The notes under the pieces were generated by a model that saw nothing but the letters and a program-made list of their open reading frames with translations, had not been told where the DNA came from and did not search any database. A stretch of DNA of 24,214 bases from Candidatus Hermodarchaeota archaeon (GTDB lineage Archaea > Asgardarchaeota > Hermodarchaeia > Hermodarchaeales > Hermodarchaeaceae). The stretch is from positions 1-24,214 of the forward strand of contig JAEOSV010000014.1 of the NCBI GenBank assembly GCA_016840185.1. The letters are read 5' to 3'. Shown here in pieces: positions 1-8,004 of the stretch (the stretch's first letter is position 1; each line of letters begins with the position of its first letter). The position numbers and the translations under genes were made by a program.

Positions 1-1537
1 ATCCGACATGAGCAATGACACCGGGGATTTCGCCGAACACAATGGGTTGTCCCACGGTTCGAATTTCGGTGTCTTTGATAGCACCACGACCGGAACGGAC
101 CATGAAGGATTCTTGTTTCCATCGTCCTTCAGCCGCTTTGACCATCCAGCTGTGTAACTCATAATCATTGGGGCACGCGGATTCACATCGGGCACAACCA
201 ATGCATTCGTCATATACATCAGCGAGAGGTCCTAGGTTACCTTCTTGTGCAGCTAGTACTGCATCCATCACGGGTTGGTCATTCGGACAGGCTCGGATAC
301 ACTCGGAGCATTGCCGACAGGCTTGGGCTAGTTCCTTGATTTTTGCCTTACTTGGTAGGGATCCCTTCTTCTTCCGTTTGGGATGCATTTTGATTGCGGT
401 TTTGACGACGACTTCGCCGATTTTCTCGTGGTCCCGGAGGTAGACACCAGGTGTCTTTCCGGAAACCAAGTCTTTCACAATCTCATCGACGTCATCGTCT
501 GTGCGATCGGGTAATCCCATGGTGGATTTGTCACAGGTCGCGATGACGGGTGAATTGACCTTTTTAGCATGTTCAATGATGTCAGTTCGAATACATTGTT
601 CGTCAACAACAACTACGTCCGCAAACCCAGCACGAACAAAGCGTAGCTGCCAGGAGATTGGTCCGACAATCTTGGTCTTTGCATCATACCGAGAGATATC
701 CCATGCTGTGCAGCATATACCTGCAATTTCGACATTCTCTGTTACCCCTGTTTCTGATGCGTAATCCATGATGTAAGTGGCAGGAACTACATTGTGTCCA
801 ATAGCTAAAATCATAGCTTTCTTTGGATCCATGCTCGCGATACCTGCTTCAATGAGAGGGGCTTCAGGATCTGATTGTGGAAAACCAAGTGTGGAAATTT
901 GAGCCAGGTCTGCGATTTCCATTCCTACTTGATCAATCATTCCTACATGGAAGGCTTTTGATTCAAAGTCTATCCAACTGCCTTCTTGACCGGTGTGAAC
1001 TGCTGACAGCGTGTGTGTGAGCTGAGTTTCACAATAGTCTAAAATCGCAGAGGCATCCTCGAGCGTTCGAGGTCGAATACCGGTTACCAATCGAGCGACG
1101 GGTGCCTCGATTTCCACACCCTCACCTTGGGTGAGTTCAAATCGTGGACCATACTCGTGAATCATATGATCAACCATATGTCGAGAGTGCGCAAGGTGTG
1201 CGGCACATCCGATGTTCGCGGCAGCCAGCACAATTCGTGCCGACTGTCCTTCAATGTCGAGTCCACATGCACCCCGTTTTCCGCCTGTCAGGTCACACTT
1301 TCCGAACGTACAGAGGCAGCATAGTTGGCATGCTGGCATGTACGCTGGCCGATACCGGGTGAGGAGTTTATGGTCCCAGCTGCGAAGTGTGGTGACATCG
1401 GGCATGGGGGTGGGTCCCATGGGTTCGTCCCAATCATCATCTACGACCTTACCGATAGTCACTTCGATGTTTCGGAAGGACCCAAATCCAGTGTCAAGCT
1501 TATCGGCTTTCAGTCGAGCTCGTTTTTGTTCAGTCAA
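1..1537 (-). CDS. cdhA: CO dehydrogenase/acetyl-CoA synthase alpha subunit, 3' end cut by window
   Basis: About 512 codons are visible; the rest lies beyond base 1. CdhA is the nickel-iron CO dehydrogenase of the archaeal acetyl-CoA decarbonylase/synthase complex, interconverting CO2 and CO in the carbonyl branch of the Wood-Ljungdahl pathway. The reading shows the N-terminal cysteine cluster (CQLCCLCTFGKCDL then KRGACG), the AHSRH histidines, IGHNV, GICCTA, VDEQC, and two ferredoxin motifs (CRQCSECIRACP and CIGCARCESACP) in the order seen in archaeal CdhA. Identity is certain; the start is not. The frame is open upstream to about 1638 with no ATG. I chose TTG at 1537-1535 because the protein then begins near where I recall homologues beginning and an AGGTTGAT-like site precedes it. 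An ATT at 1591 sits after a better AAGGAGAT site (1601-1608). An ATG at 1566-1564 is in another frame, so a small indel is possible. Confidence 0.95.
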   Translation of the reverse strand, partial: MTEQKRARLKADKLDTGFGSFRNIEVTIGKVVDDDWDEPMGPTPMPDVTTLRSWDHKLLTRYRPAYMPACQLCCLCTFGKCDLTGGKRGACGLDIEGQSARIVLAAANIGCAAHLAHSRHMVDHMIHEYGPRFELTQGEGVEIEAPVARLVTGIRPRTLEDASAILDYCETQLTHTLSAVHTGQEGSWIDFESKAFHVGMIDQVGMEIADLAQISTLGFPQSDPEAPLIEAGIASMDPKKAMILAIGHNVVPATYIMDYASETGVTENVEIAGICCTAWDISRYDAKTKIVGPISWQLRFVRAGFADVVVVDEQCIRTDIIEHAKKVNSPVIATCDKSTMGLPDRTDDDVDEIVKDLVSGKTPGVYLRDHEKIGEVVVKTAIKMHPKRKKKGSLPSKAKIKELAQACRQCSECIRACPNDQPVMDAVLAAQEGNLGPLADVYDECIGCARCESACPNDYELHSWMVKAAEGRWKQESFMVRSGRGAIKDTEIRTVGQPIVFGEIPGVIAHVG

Positions 1538-1600
1538 TTCAAAATCAACCTTCGTTCTGCGCGCATTTAGAAGGTGAAACAGTGTCCAAATAGTAACGGT

Positions 1601-1642
1601 ATCTCCTTTAAGTTTTGATGCTTCAGCAAGGTTTCATAATAA
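1601..1642 (-). promoter_or_regulatory. Candidate cdhA promoter and ribosome binding site
   Basis: Read on the minus strand, a TTATTATG element (1642-1635) is followed about 25 bases later by AAAGGAGAT (1609-1601). This fits an archaeal TATA box, a start of transcription near 1612 and a short leader. The best Shine-Dalgarno sequence has no ATG, GTG or TTG in the cdhA frame within a usual distance, which is the puzzle noted for the gene start. Confidence 0.35.
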
Positions 1643-1698
1643 CACTGTTAACCCTCTGACGGAGAATACCGGAATTACAATTCTTTAATAGCAGTAAG

Positions 1699-2622
1699 AT
1701 GAATGAAGAAGCTAATGGATGGTGGGGTTTCATGGGACGTCAAATGGGAGCAATTAGCTCTGTATTAATTGGTATTCTTATTTTTCTCATTTTTCCACAA
1801 ACAGTAGGAGTTCCTCAACTAGGATCCGTATATCACTTTCGTTATAGCTCTCAAAGGACCGTTCAAGAACCCTCTGAAACGATTTTTGCGCTCACAGACT
1901 CTGCGGAGTTTCAAATTCGAATACTCAATATATCTTATTTGAGTTCCTCTTATGTTGTCAATTACTACGGTTATGATTACACTTATTCGAACTATTTCAG
2001 GGATCGAAATGAAACTGTCACCGTCATCAGCAACTTAGTTCACTTTGACATTAGCACCTGGGATGAAGATGGAAATAATCGGTCATTATTTACAGATATT
2101 GATTTACTTCCGTATCATTCTCCGGCATATTGGTGTGATCTCTTCGTAGTCAATCCTGACTGGAATGACCACAGACAGGCTTGGGACGCCTCTGTCGAAC
2201 AAATCGAAACGAACAATTGTGTTGTCCAAGAACTTAGTACTGCTTCAAACAATGGAAGAGGGAGTTTTCAATTTACTATCGCTGTCAACAGTGAAGGGAC
2301 TAGAACAATCGCTGGAGAATCAATGAGTGTTAATGGTACTGAAACATTCAATTTCGCAAGTGAATACGATTCTGACGGAGTTTTGTTAAATTATTATTAT
2401 GGGTATTCACATCATTATTACTATGAGCAGCATGTCAAAGACATAACTTACGCAGTCTCAATTTCGCGGGTCAGTAATCTGCCTTTATCGGCACAACTAA
2501 CCCCACTACTGTTTTTTCAAATAATACTTTCAACCATCTTTCTTCTTGTCGGTCTTAGTATCGGTTTCTGGATTGGGGTCCGTCGAAGGGGTCGCACAAG
2601 AAATATTCGTCAATTATCGTAA
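1699..2622 (+). CDS. Unknown membrane-anchored extracellular protein with two membrane spans
   Basis: I do not recognise a family. The 307 residues have a membrane segment at about 17-35, a polar ectodomain of about 230 residues, a second span at about 269-293 and a basic tail (VRRRGRTR). The positive-inside rule puts the middle outside the cell with both ends in the cytosol. The ectodomain is rich in Tyr, Asn, Ser and Thr, has several N-x-S/T sites and two Tyr clusters (around NYYGYDYTY and NYYYGYSHHYYYEQ), and two cysteines near residues 146 and 174 that could pair. It starts with ATG and is transcribed away from cdhA. A T-run (2686-2691) follows before the convergent phosphoesterase. The coding call is firm; the function is open. 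Confidence 0.8.
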   Translation: MNEEANGWWGFMGRQMGAISSVLIGILIFLIFPQTVGVPQLGSVYHFRYSSQRTVQEPSETIFALTDSAEFQIRILNISYLSSSYVVNYYGYDYTYSNYFRDRNETVTVISNLVHFDISTWDEDGNNRSLFTDIDLLPYHSPAYWCDLFVVNPDWNDHRQAWDASVEQIETNNCVVQELSTASNNGRGSFQFTIAVNSEGTRTIAGESMSVNGTETFNFASEYDSDGVLLNYYYGYSHHYYYEQHVKDITYAVSISRVSNLPLSAQLTPLLFFQIILSTIFLLVGLSIGFWIGVRRRGRTRNIRQLS

Positions 2623-2690
2623 ATATATGATGTGGGCTACTTCTTTCGAAAAATTGGTGAAAGGTCTAACATAGGGAACCTGGAATTTTT

Positions 2691-3761
2691 TCATGACTCT
2701 CGGCGTTTTGCAATGTAAACAAGAACGACGATGATGAGAATGGTTCCACATATTCCCAAGACAATGATTAGCTGCAGTTCAGGAGGAATGAGGATGAACA
2801 TCGATGAGGTTGTGATGGAAAAGGAATCAATTGTGGTATTGTCTGGTTGTAGCACCGTAACACTAACCTCAATGGGGTTGACGTCGATTTTACAGTAGTG
2901 GTAAGTCCGATTTGCGACATCTCCTTCTTGCCAGTGAGGAGCAGTAGGATCGGGTGAATACAGTGGAGCACCACCACCCCCCGTCACAACATAGTAGATG
3001 CCGTTTCGAACTCCACGGAAGTAATGATGGTCATGTCCACAAAAGACGAGATCTACGCCATGCTGGACAAAGAGTTGGTGAAATTCGTGTCGAACGGTTT
3101 CCGCTTGCTCCCATCTATCTTCGCGGTCCTGACGAACTGACCATGCAGGCCGATGGTAGGAAGCCACAATGAAGTCTGAAGGTCGGGTTGTCGCTAAATC
3201 GTTGAGAAGCCAGTCCATCTGGGCTTGGGAGCAGTTGAACATATCAGTACTGTCGCTAAAGTGATCTTCAGTGTTCAAAATAATGAAGTGAACACCTCCG
3301 TAATCAAAGGAGTAATGGAGTTCTGTTTCGCCGGGTGTGTCAATAACAGTGGAGAAATTGAAGAATTGTCGGTACTGGGTGAAATCCTCATCGTATACGC
3401 CCCACTGGTCTGTATACTTTTCATGGTTACCAACCACACCAAAGAGGGGTATGCCTGCTTCCCAGATGGGTTGGATCGTTGTATTGAAACTTAGCCACTG
3501 GTTCCAAATTCCGCCCTGATTCACCATGTCACCTGTATGAATCACAAGATCCGGATTATGACGCATGTATGCTGTGACGATATCTGAATGGATTGAGGCA
3601 ACCGCAGGACCACCAGAACCCCGAGAATCACCATACGCGATGAATGTGAAACTTGAATTTGCCTGTGCACTTATGGGATTGGTAAAAATTCCTAACGGGC
3701 CTAGAATTAACAGAAGGAGCAAGACAATGCAAGCACAAGTTGGTTTCATTGTTTGTGACAT
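2691..3761 (-). CDS. Secreted, membrane-anchored metallophosphoesterase (calcineurin-like)
   Basis: A 356-residue protein of the binuclear-metal phosphoesterase superfamily (Metallophos), closest in style to purple-acid-phosphatase-like domains. Metal-ligand motifs appear in order: GDSRG (Asp45), TGDMVNQGG (Asp78), GNHE (111-114), YHRP (His203) and GHDHH (242-246). The N-terminus has a hydrophobic signal segment (about 10-30) ending in an A-Q-A type cleavage region. After a beta-rich C-terminal domain, one span (about 327-350) and a KRRES tail anchor it, so the catalytic domain faces outside. It probably hydrolyses phosphomonoesters or diesters at the surface; the substrate cannot be read from sequence. 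ATG at 3761 is used, though the Met at residue 5 would also give a good signal peptide. It is followed convergently by the 1699 gene. Confidence 0.9.
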   Translation of the reverse strand: MSQTMKPTCACIVLLLLLILGPLGIFTNPISAQANSSFTFIAYGDSRGSGGPAVASIHSDIVTAYMRHNPDLVIHTGDMVNQGGIWNQWLSFNTTIQPIWEAGIPLFGVVGNHEKYTDQWGVYDEDFTQYRQFFNFSTVIDTPGETELHYSFDYGGVHFIILNTEDHFSDSTDMFNCSQAQMDWLLNDLATTRPSDFIVASYHRPAWSVRQDREDRWEQAETVRHEFHQLFVQHGVDLVFCGHDHHYFRGVRNGIYYVVTGGGGAPLYSPDPTAPHWQEGDVANRTYHYCKIDVNPIEVSVTVLQPDNTTIDSFSITTSSMFILIPPELQLIIVLGICGTILIIVVLVYIAKRRES

Positions 3762-3811
3762 AGTAATGCGCCATATTATGATTTCTTGAAAGAGCCAATA
3801 TTATCTTCTAA

Positions 3812-3877
3812 TCTTTCAGTGAATTCAATGATGAAATATTATCTCCTAGCATAAAGATTTGCCTAAACACTGAAAGA
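3812..3877. repeat. Ten-base inverted repeat between the amidohydrolase and phosphoesterase genes
   Basis: TCTTTCAGTG at 3812-3821 is the exact reverse complement of CACTGAAAGA at 3868-3877. The arms are 46 bases apart in the 150-base gap upstream of the phosphoesterase and downstream of the amidohydrolase (both minus strand). It could be a two-half-site operator or chance; the loop is too long for a typical terminator. Confidence 0.35.
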
Positions 3878-3911
3878 ATGAATTAAGAGTTGATGCTTGA
3901 ACGATTTTTTT

Positions 3912-5111
3912 TCACTCGATTGGGACTTTTTTGCCGTTGATGTAGGCTTCAGTAACCTGACTGTAAAAGTCGAAGGGGTGTCCAGACCAAACGACGATAT
4001 CCGCATCCTTTCCGGGTTCAAATGACCCCACTCGATCCTGTAGATTCAACATTTCTGCAGGGTTAATGGTTACACATTTGAGGGCATCTTCTCGGCTCAT
4101 TCCCTCCTTTATCGCATGCATCGGAAGTAGTGGAAAATAGAGTGCTGGTGTTAGCGAATCAGTCTGCAGTGCAACTTTGACCCCTGCATCATTCAGGATA
4201 ACAGCGGTTTTGAATCCTTTTTCTTTCACTTCTGGTTTTCCAGACCAAAGTATGGTTGGACCAATCACGGCGGGGTAGGATTTCTTGGCAAGGAATTTGG
4301 TAATCTTGTGACCTTCCGTGCAGTGAATGAGAACTAATCGGAGTTTAAATTCTTCAGCAATACGGATAATTGTCGCAATGTCATCCGCTCGGTGACAATG
4401 GGCGTGGAGCGGAATCTCACGTTTTAGAACCATGGCGATCGTTTCTAGCCCTAAGTCACGTTTAGGTGGCTTAGGAATTGCTTCTTTCTTTTCTTTTGCT
4501 TCCTTTGCTTTCGCTCCAAAAGCCTTCCATTCATCGAGGTAATTTTGTCCTTCGGTGAAGGTTTTTCGTAGAAGGGCAGCAACTCCCATACGGGTCATGG
4601 GCATACGTTTATTCTCATGGCCATGAACTCGCTTGGGATTTTCCCCTAGGGCGATTTTCAAACCGGAAGGGGACATCACAATCATGTTCTCGATAACTGT
4701 CTCAGGAACCGGTTTGAAAACGAAAGCTTCTCCAGAAATGACGTTCCCTGAACCAGGTCCGGTATTCACAGTCGTAACTCCACCTTTGAGTAACTCTTTG
4801 AGTGATCCCTCAAAGGGATGGAAACCATCTTTTCCTCGCATCTCAGGAGTGATGGGTGTGGTCATTTCGTTACCATCTTGTCCCATTGGTCCAATGGTTC
4901 CGTCAAACATACCATGATGGGCATGGGCTTCAACAAACCCTGGGACGACGAATTGTCCATCAACATCAATGATTTTTGCCTTACTCGGAATCGGAATAGT
5001 TTTTCCTACACCGACAATTTTTCCACGATCAAACAGCAGGGTGCCCTTTTCGATTCGCCCCTGCACAGGGCACCAAATTGTTGCATTTGTAATGGCCCGA
5101 ATTTTACTCAC
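3912..5111 (-). CDS. Amidohydrolase, imidazolonepropionase-related (COG1228 type)
   Basis: A 399-residue cytosolic metal-dependent hydrolase, a usual length for this family. A beta-sandwich N-terminus (about 1-55) leads into the TIM barrel: the metal-binding HAH of EAHAHHG (63-65), the family's GQDGNEMT stretch (78-84), GPGSGNVISG (118-127), a second histidine set HAHCHRADD (237-244), HCTEGH (263-268) and Asp318 in QTDSL. The C-terminus has PGKDADIVVWSGHPFD, typical of the superfamily. The family hydrolyses cyclic amide-like bonds but the substrate of this subgroup is not known to me. In relatives I recall, the last motif reads TDHP; here it is TDSL. Start is GTG at 5111, giving a protein beginning MSKIRAITNA. 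It is too short to be FwdA and lacks that family's layout. Confidence 0.85.
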   Translation of the reverse strand: MSKIRAITNATIWCPVQGRIEKGTLLFDRGKIVGVGKTIPIPSKAKIIDVDGQFVVPGFVEAHAHHGMFDGTIGPMGQDGNEMTTPITPEMRGKDGFHPFEGSLKELLKGGVTTVNTGPGSGNVISGEAFVFKPVPETVIENMIVMSPSGLKIALGENPKRVHGHENKRMPMTRMGVAALLRKTFTEGQNYLDEWKAFGAKAKEAKEKKEAIPKPPKRDLGLETIAMVLKREIPLHAHCHRADDIATIIRIAEEFKLRLVLIHCTEGHKITKFLAKKSYPAVIGPTILWSGKPEVKEKGFKTAVILNDAGVKVALQTDSLTPALYFPLLPMHAIKEGMSREDALKCVTINPAEMLNLQDRVGSFEPGKDADIVVWSGHPFDFYSQVTEAYINGKKVPIE

Positions 5112-5273
5112 CAGTCTATCATCACTCTTTGTGATACGAAAAGTTTTGGGTACTTTGAAATTTCAATAATTCCGGTCCCAAAACAATTATCAAAATGAGT
5201 TTGTGAAAGCATATTATTGGAAAAACTAGTTTGAAACAAAGGCGTCATCTAGTTTCTCAAGAAAATAATGGGA

Positions 5274-5300
5274 GTCTGATAGGATTTGATCCCATCAGAC
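5274..5300 (-). terminator. Strong hairpin downstream of the small membrane protein gene
   Basis: Arms 5274-5285 and 5289-5300 pair over 12 positions with a single G-T type mismatch and a 3-base loop. It lies 22 bases past the stop of the minus-strand gene at 5323, and the minus strand continues into a T-rich stretch (ATTATTTTCTT). This fits a transcription terminator or 3'-end stabilising stem-loop. Confidence 0.6.
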
Positions 5301-5322
5301 ATCAAGAGGAGTTGTGAATTGG

Positions 5323-5718
5323 TTAGTCTCGAACTTGGATGAAGTATCCGATAAGGAATAGAAATAGAAGGACTGCTAGCAAGCTGATGAAAAGAATACC
5401 CGCAATGAAGGATAGCATGGGAACCATGAAAATGTGAACGACGCCAGCAATAAGTCCGAGAATGCACCAGAAGATTTCGACCTCAACTATAATCCGGACT
5501 CGTACCCATTCCTTTGTGGCAAGTGCTAAAACTGACCCGATTGCTAATGCGAGAATCGCTGCTCCGAGGTAACGCGTCGCTGGATCTATGAAACTCATTC
5601 CTAACATGGGAAGAAAGAAGCTTGGAATAATGTAAAAGCCAATTCCAATTATTGCTCCTAATATGATGTGGATTAAGAAAGTGATCTTTAACACGATATT
5701 ATATTCTTCTTTTGCCAC
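5323..5718 (-). CDS. Small integral membrane protein, about four spans
   Basis: No family recognised. With the chosen start it has 131 residues: a short polar N-terminus (MAKEEYNIV), then four hydrophobic segments, with a central loop carrying TKEWVRVR. The open frame extends upstream to an ATG-like start at 5787, but I prefer GTG at 5718-5716: a perfect GGAGGTG site (5731-5725) lies six bases before it, and a TATA box at 5780-5771 sits inside the longer frame, so the longer product would need transcription from further up. The gene is 102 bases past the cooC-like gene on the same strand and seems to have its own promoter and terminator. Topology and size suggest a DUF-type membrane protein, nothing more. 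Confidence 0.75.
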   Translation of the reverse strand: MAKEEYNIVLKITFLIHIILGAIIGIGFYIIPSFFLPMLGMSFIDPATRYLGAAILALAIGSVLALATKEWVRVRIIVEVEIFWCILGLIAGVVHIFMVPMLSFIAGILFISLLAVLLFLFLIGYFIQVRD

Positions 5719-5724
5719 TCTTTG

Positions 5725-5780
5725 CACCTCCAAAGGGTATGGCAATTGTAGAACAACTGTGTTCTCTTCAAGTATATAAA
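5725..5780 (-). promoter_or_regulatory. TATA box and Shine-Dalgarno site that set the start of the small membrane protein
   Basis: On the minus strand TTTATATACT (5780-5771) is a good archaeal TATA box. Transcription would start near 5750, leaving a leader of about 30 bases that contains GGAGGTG (5731-5725), six bases before GTG 5718. This pairing supports the shorter start and independent transcription from the upstream fwdB-cooC genes. Confidence 0.6.
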
Positions 5781-5819
5781 TCGCCAATTTTCTCGAGCAA
5801 AGGAAAAAATACTGAACGA

Positions 5820-6632
5820 TTAAGTAGGGCTATTAAGGAGTCGTTTTCTAAGTTCAGGGATGAGGGTGTGGATTGCTTGAATGGCAGGGGATTCGGGAGC
5901 ATAGTCAATTGGGGCTTTTCCTTCAAGGTTGGCATGTCGAATCGCTTTATCAAACGGAATTACTGCTAGTAAGGGGATTTTCAAGGCTTTTAGAGGTGCT
6001 CTAATCGCTTTTTCATCTATTTCATCCATGACTTTATTTCCTATCGCAAAAACAGTATCGACACCGATATCAGAGGCGAGTTTTTTTATCCGTGCAACGG
6101 TTGAAATTGAGGTTTGTCCTGGTTCGACGACGGTGATGATGGCATCCATTCCACGTGATGTTCCGCGACCCAGATTTTCAATACCAGCCTCAAGATCCAT
6201 GACAAAGGCTTCATCGCTTCCCACAATCAGATGGCGGATGAGGGCTTTGAGAAGAGCACCAGCGGGGCACATGCACCCTGCACCACCAATAGTCACCGTC
6301 CCAGCTACAAGAAGTGTAGTGTTATCTGGACCTGGAACCCCATATTTTTCCGCAAGATCAGATACCCGGGGATTGAGCTTGAACATTCCACCATAAGTCT
6401 TCTTGTCCATTCCGGTCCGTTCTTCGACCAGTTCATCGTTTTCAGTAAGTGGGACAATGTTTGCAGCTACTTCAGGTGAGATACCTAAGGTTGAAGCAAG
6501 GGTTGGTGTGGGATCAGCGTCGACAGCCAGTACCTGGATATTTTCTTGCCCAAGAAAACGAGCTAGGGTTCCAGCAACCAGCGTTTTGCCGACACCACCT
6601 TTTCCAGCAACAGCGACTTTCATGGCGGACAC
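5820..6632 (-). CDS. cooC: CooC-type P-loop ATPase, probable nickel insertion factor for CO dehydrogenase
   Basis: A 270-residue MinD/SIMIBI-class ATPase. It shows the deviant Walker A GKGGVGKT (10-17), the switch region VDADPTPTL (37-45), the GCMCPAG motif with Cys120 and Cys122, and DLEAGIENLGRGT (146-158), all marks of CooC. CooC dimers bind nickel through the C-x-C pair and load it into CO dehydrogenase in an ATP-dependent way. That fits the cdhA gene at the left of the window, though the two are 4.3 kb apart. Here the gene follows the FwdB-like gene on the same strand by 46 bases, so it may be co-transcribed with it. The start could be GTG 6632 or ATG 6623 (three residues shorter); neither has a strong ribosome site. 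Confidence 0.88.
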   Translation of the reverse strand: MSAMKVAVAGKGGVGKTLVAGTLARFLGQENIQVLAVDADPTPTLASTLGISPEVAANIVPLTENDELVEERTGMDKKTYGGMFKLNPRVSDLAEKYGVPGPDNTTLLVAGTVTIGGAGCMCPAGALLKALIRHLIVGSDEAFVMDLEAGIENLGRGTSRGMDAIITVVEPGQTSISTVARIKKLASDIGVDTVFAIGNKVMDEIDEKAIRAPLKALKIPLLAVIPFDKAIRHANLEGKAPIDYAPESPAIQAIHTLIPELRKRLLNSPT

Positions 6633-6678
6633 CGTAGGTGGTAGTAATTTGTAGAGGGCTTAAAGGATTATCATTTAC

Positions 6679-7992
6679 CTATGAACTGGCTTTGGTGATC
6701 AGGGTGAAGAGTCGGTTGAGTAGCTCTTCCTCGCTGAGGATTTTTTTAGGTGTTTTTGCAAATGGTTGCAATGGCACTCTTGTACCATCCATGCGGTAAA
6801 CGGTCCCCGAAGTCTCAGCACCCGTCAGAGCGATGGGAAACACAACTTGGGCGTTATGTGTAGTCAGGGTTGGATGAGTGGATAAAGCAACTATCGGAAT
6901 AGCAGAAAGGGATTTTGCCATAGGTCCAGGTAAGAGACCTAAGGCGTCCCAACCCGAAATGACGGCACAATCAAACTTGGAAAAAGATTCGTTCCTCTGG
7001 ATTGAGTTGAGGAACCGAGGTTGTTTAGACGTGAACTCCACCGAAAAGGGTAGTTTCGTGACCTTTAGGCTAGCTTTTACAGCGCCAATTGAATTGCAAT
7101 AAGCGATCATGGGCAAGGTCCAGCATTTTTGCGAACCTCGATTGAGAAGTTTGTTTACCTTTTGGAATAATGGTAAACTTGTTTGGGCATGGTGGGAGTG
7201 AACTAACCCGTTTCCATAAAAGAGAGCAATATTTTCTGCTTCGCGGAGTTGTTTGGCAAAACTGAGGAACTCAATTGCTGGAACGCCACCAACTGTCTCG
7301 GGTAAATGCTCACGGGTTCCTTCGAGCTCTGCGATGAGTAGTTGAAGAAATTGTACATCACCAGTATTGGGTGATAGGATGAGTTGGTGGTTTGCTAGTC
7401 GCATCGATTCAGATTCACGAATATCGACAACGGATACCACCCGACTTTCTCGGCCTTCTGGGATGTTCTTTCCCTTTGGAAAGACAGTGTACCGACTGGC
7501 GTGCCGGTGATGGCTTTCTGCAGGATTAACTCCCCAATAGACGACGTGATCTACAACATCGCGAACATCATCCAAGCTCATCAAAGCCGCTTCACCACCA
7601 TTGAGCTTTGCATCCAAAAGCTGCCCGTATTCAAAACTTGCCGTACTATCAAATACACCCTTTGTGTGCTGGGCTAGTTTCAAACCAATCTGGATGGCTT
7701 CTGTGGTGCTATTGGACCAACCCAGAAACAACGGGTTCTTACTTTCTTTTAGAAGTCTAGCTGTATGTTGTAACGCCTCTTCTAACGATATTGGTTTCTG
7801 TTTTCCTTGCTTCGTTTGTTGAAGTGGAACTAAAAGGCGAGATTTACTGAAAACGGAGGCACAATATTCGTGGCCTAACCGACAGAGACCCAGGGATTGT
7901 AAGGATGTTTTTTTCGTGGAAACTGCTACATCATCGCAGACCACAGAACAGCCACAACAAACCGTATCCTGCACCCTTCGTTCCCTTCTCAA
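6679..7992 (-). CDS. fwdB: Formylmethanofuran dehydrogenase subunit B-like protein with altered active site
   Basis: At 437 residues it matches FwdB/FmdB in length and order. The N-terminal [4Fe-4S] site is intact: CCGCSVVCDD (Cys12, Cys15, Cys19) plus Cys37 in GLCRLG. The FwdB landmarks YWGVNPAESH and RHASRYTVFP (152-172) are clear. In FwdB of methanogens the segment before this reads TASVCHGPS, where the Cys (or selenocysteine) ligates tungsten or molybdenum and the His is catalytic. Here the same place reads STASFEYGQL, so Glu121-Tyr122 replace Cys-His. A carboxylate might still bind the metal, as Asp does in NarG, or the subunit may be catalytically dead, as reported for FhcB of methylotrophs. 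Start TTG 7992 (or GTG about 18 bases on) lies 12 bases after the stop of the Fe-S gene, implying one operon. Confidence 0.88.
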   Translation of the reverse strand: MRRERRVQDTVCCGCSVVCDDVAVSTKKTSLQSLGLCRLGHEYCASVFSKSRLLVPLQQTKQGKQKPISLEEALQHTARLLKESKNPLFLGWSNSTTEAIQIGLKLAQHTKGVFDSTASFEYGQLLDAKLNGGEAALMSLDDVRDVVDHVVYWGVNPAESHHRHASRYTVFPKGKNIPEGRESRVVSVVDIRESESMRLANHQLILSPNTGDVQFLQLLIAELEGTREHLPETVGGVPAIEFLSFAKQLREAENIALFYGNGLVHSHHAQTSLPLFQKVNKLLNRGSQKCWTLPMIAYCNSIGAVKASLKVTKLPFSVEFTSKQPRFLNSIQRNESFSKFDCAVISGWDALGLLPGPMAKSLSAIPIVALSTHPTLTTHNAQVVFPIALTGAETSGTVYRMDGTRVPLQPFAKTPKKILSEEELLNRLFTLITKASS

Positions 7993-8004
7993 TTTTTTTC
8001 GTGG

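Noticed and set aside
168..1570. Several plus-strand open frames over the first 1.5 kb
   Set aside because: They are shadows of cdhA, whose conserved motifs read continuously on the minus strand.
3912..5111. The amidohydrolase as the missing FwdA subunit
   Set aside because: It is 399 residues, while FwdA is about 560-570, and its GQDGNEMT and GPGSGNVISG motifs fit the imidazolonepropionase-related group.
5323..5787. The longer start of the small membrane protein
   Set aside because: A TATA box and a perfect Shine-Dalgarno site lie inside the extension and point to GTG 5718.
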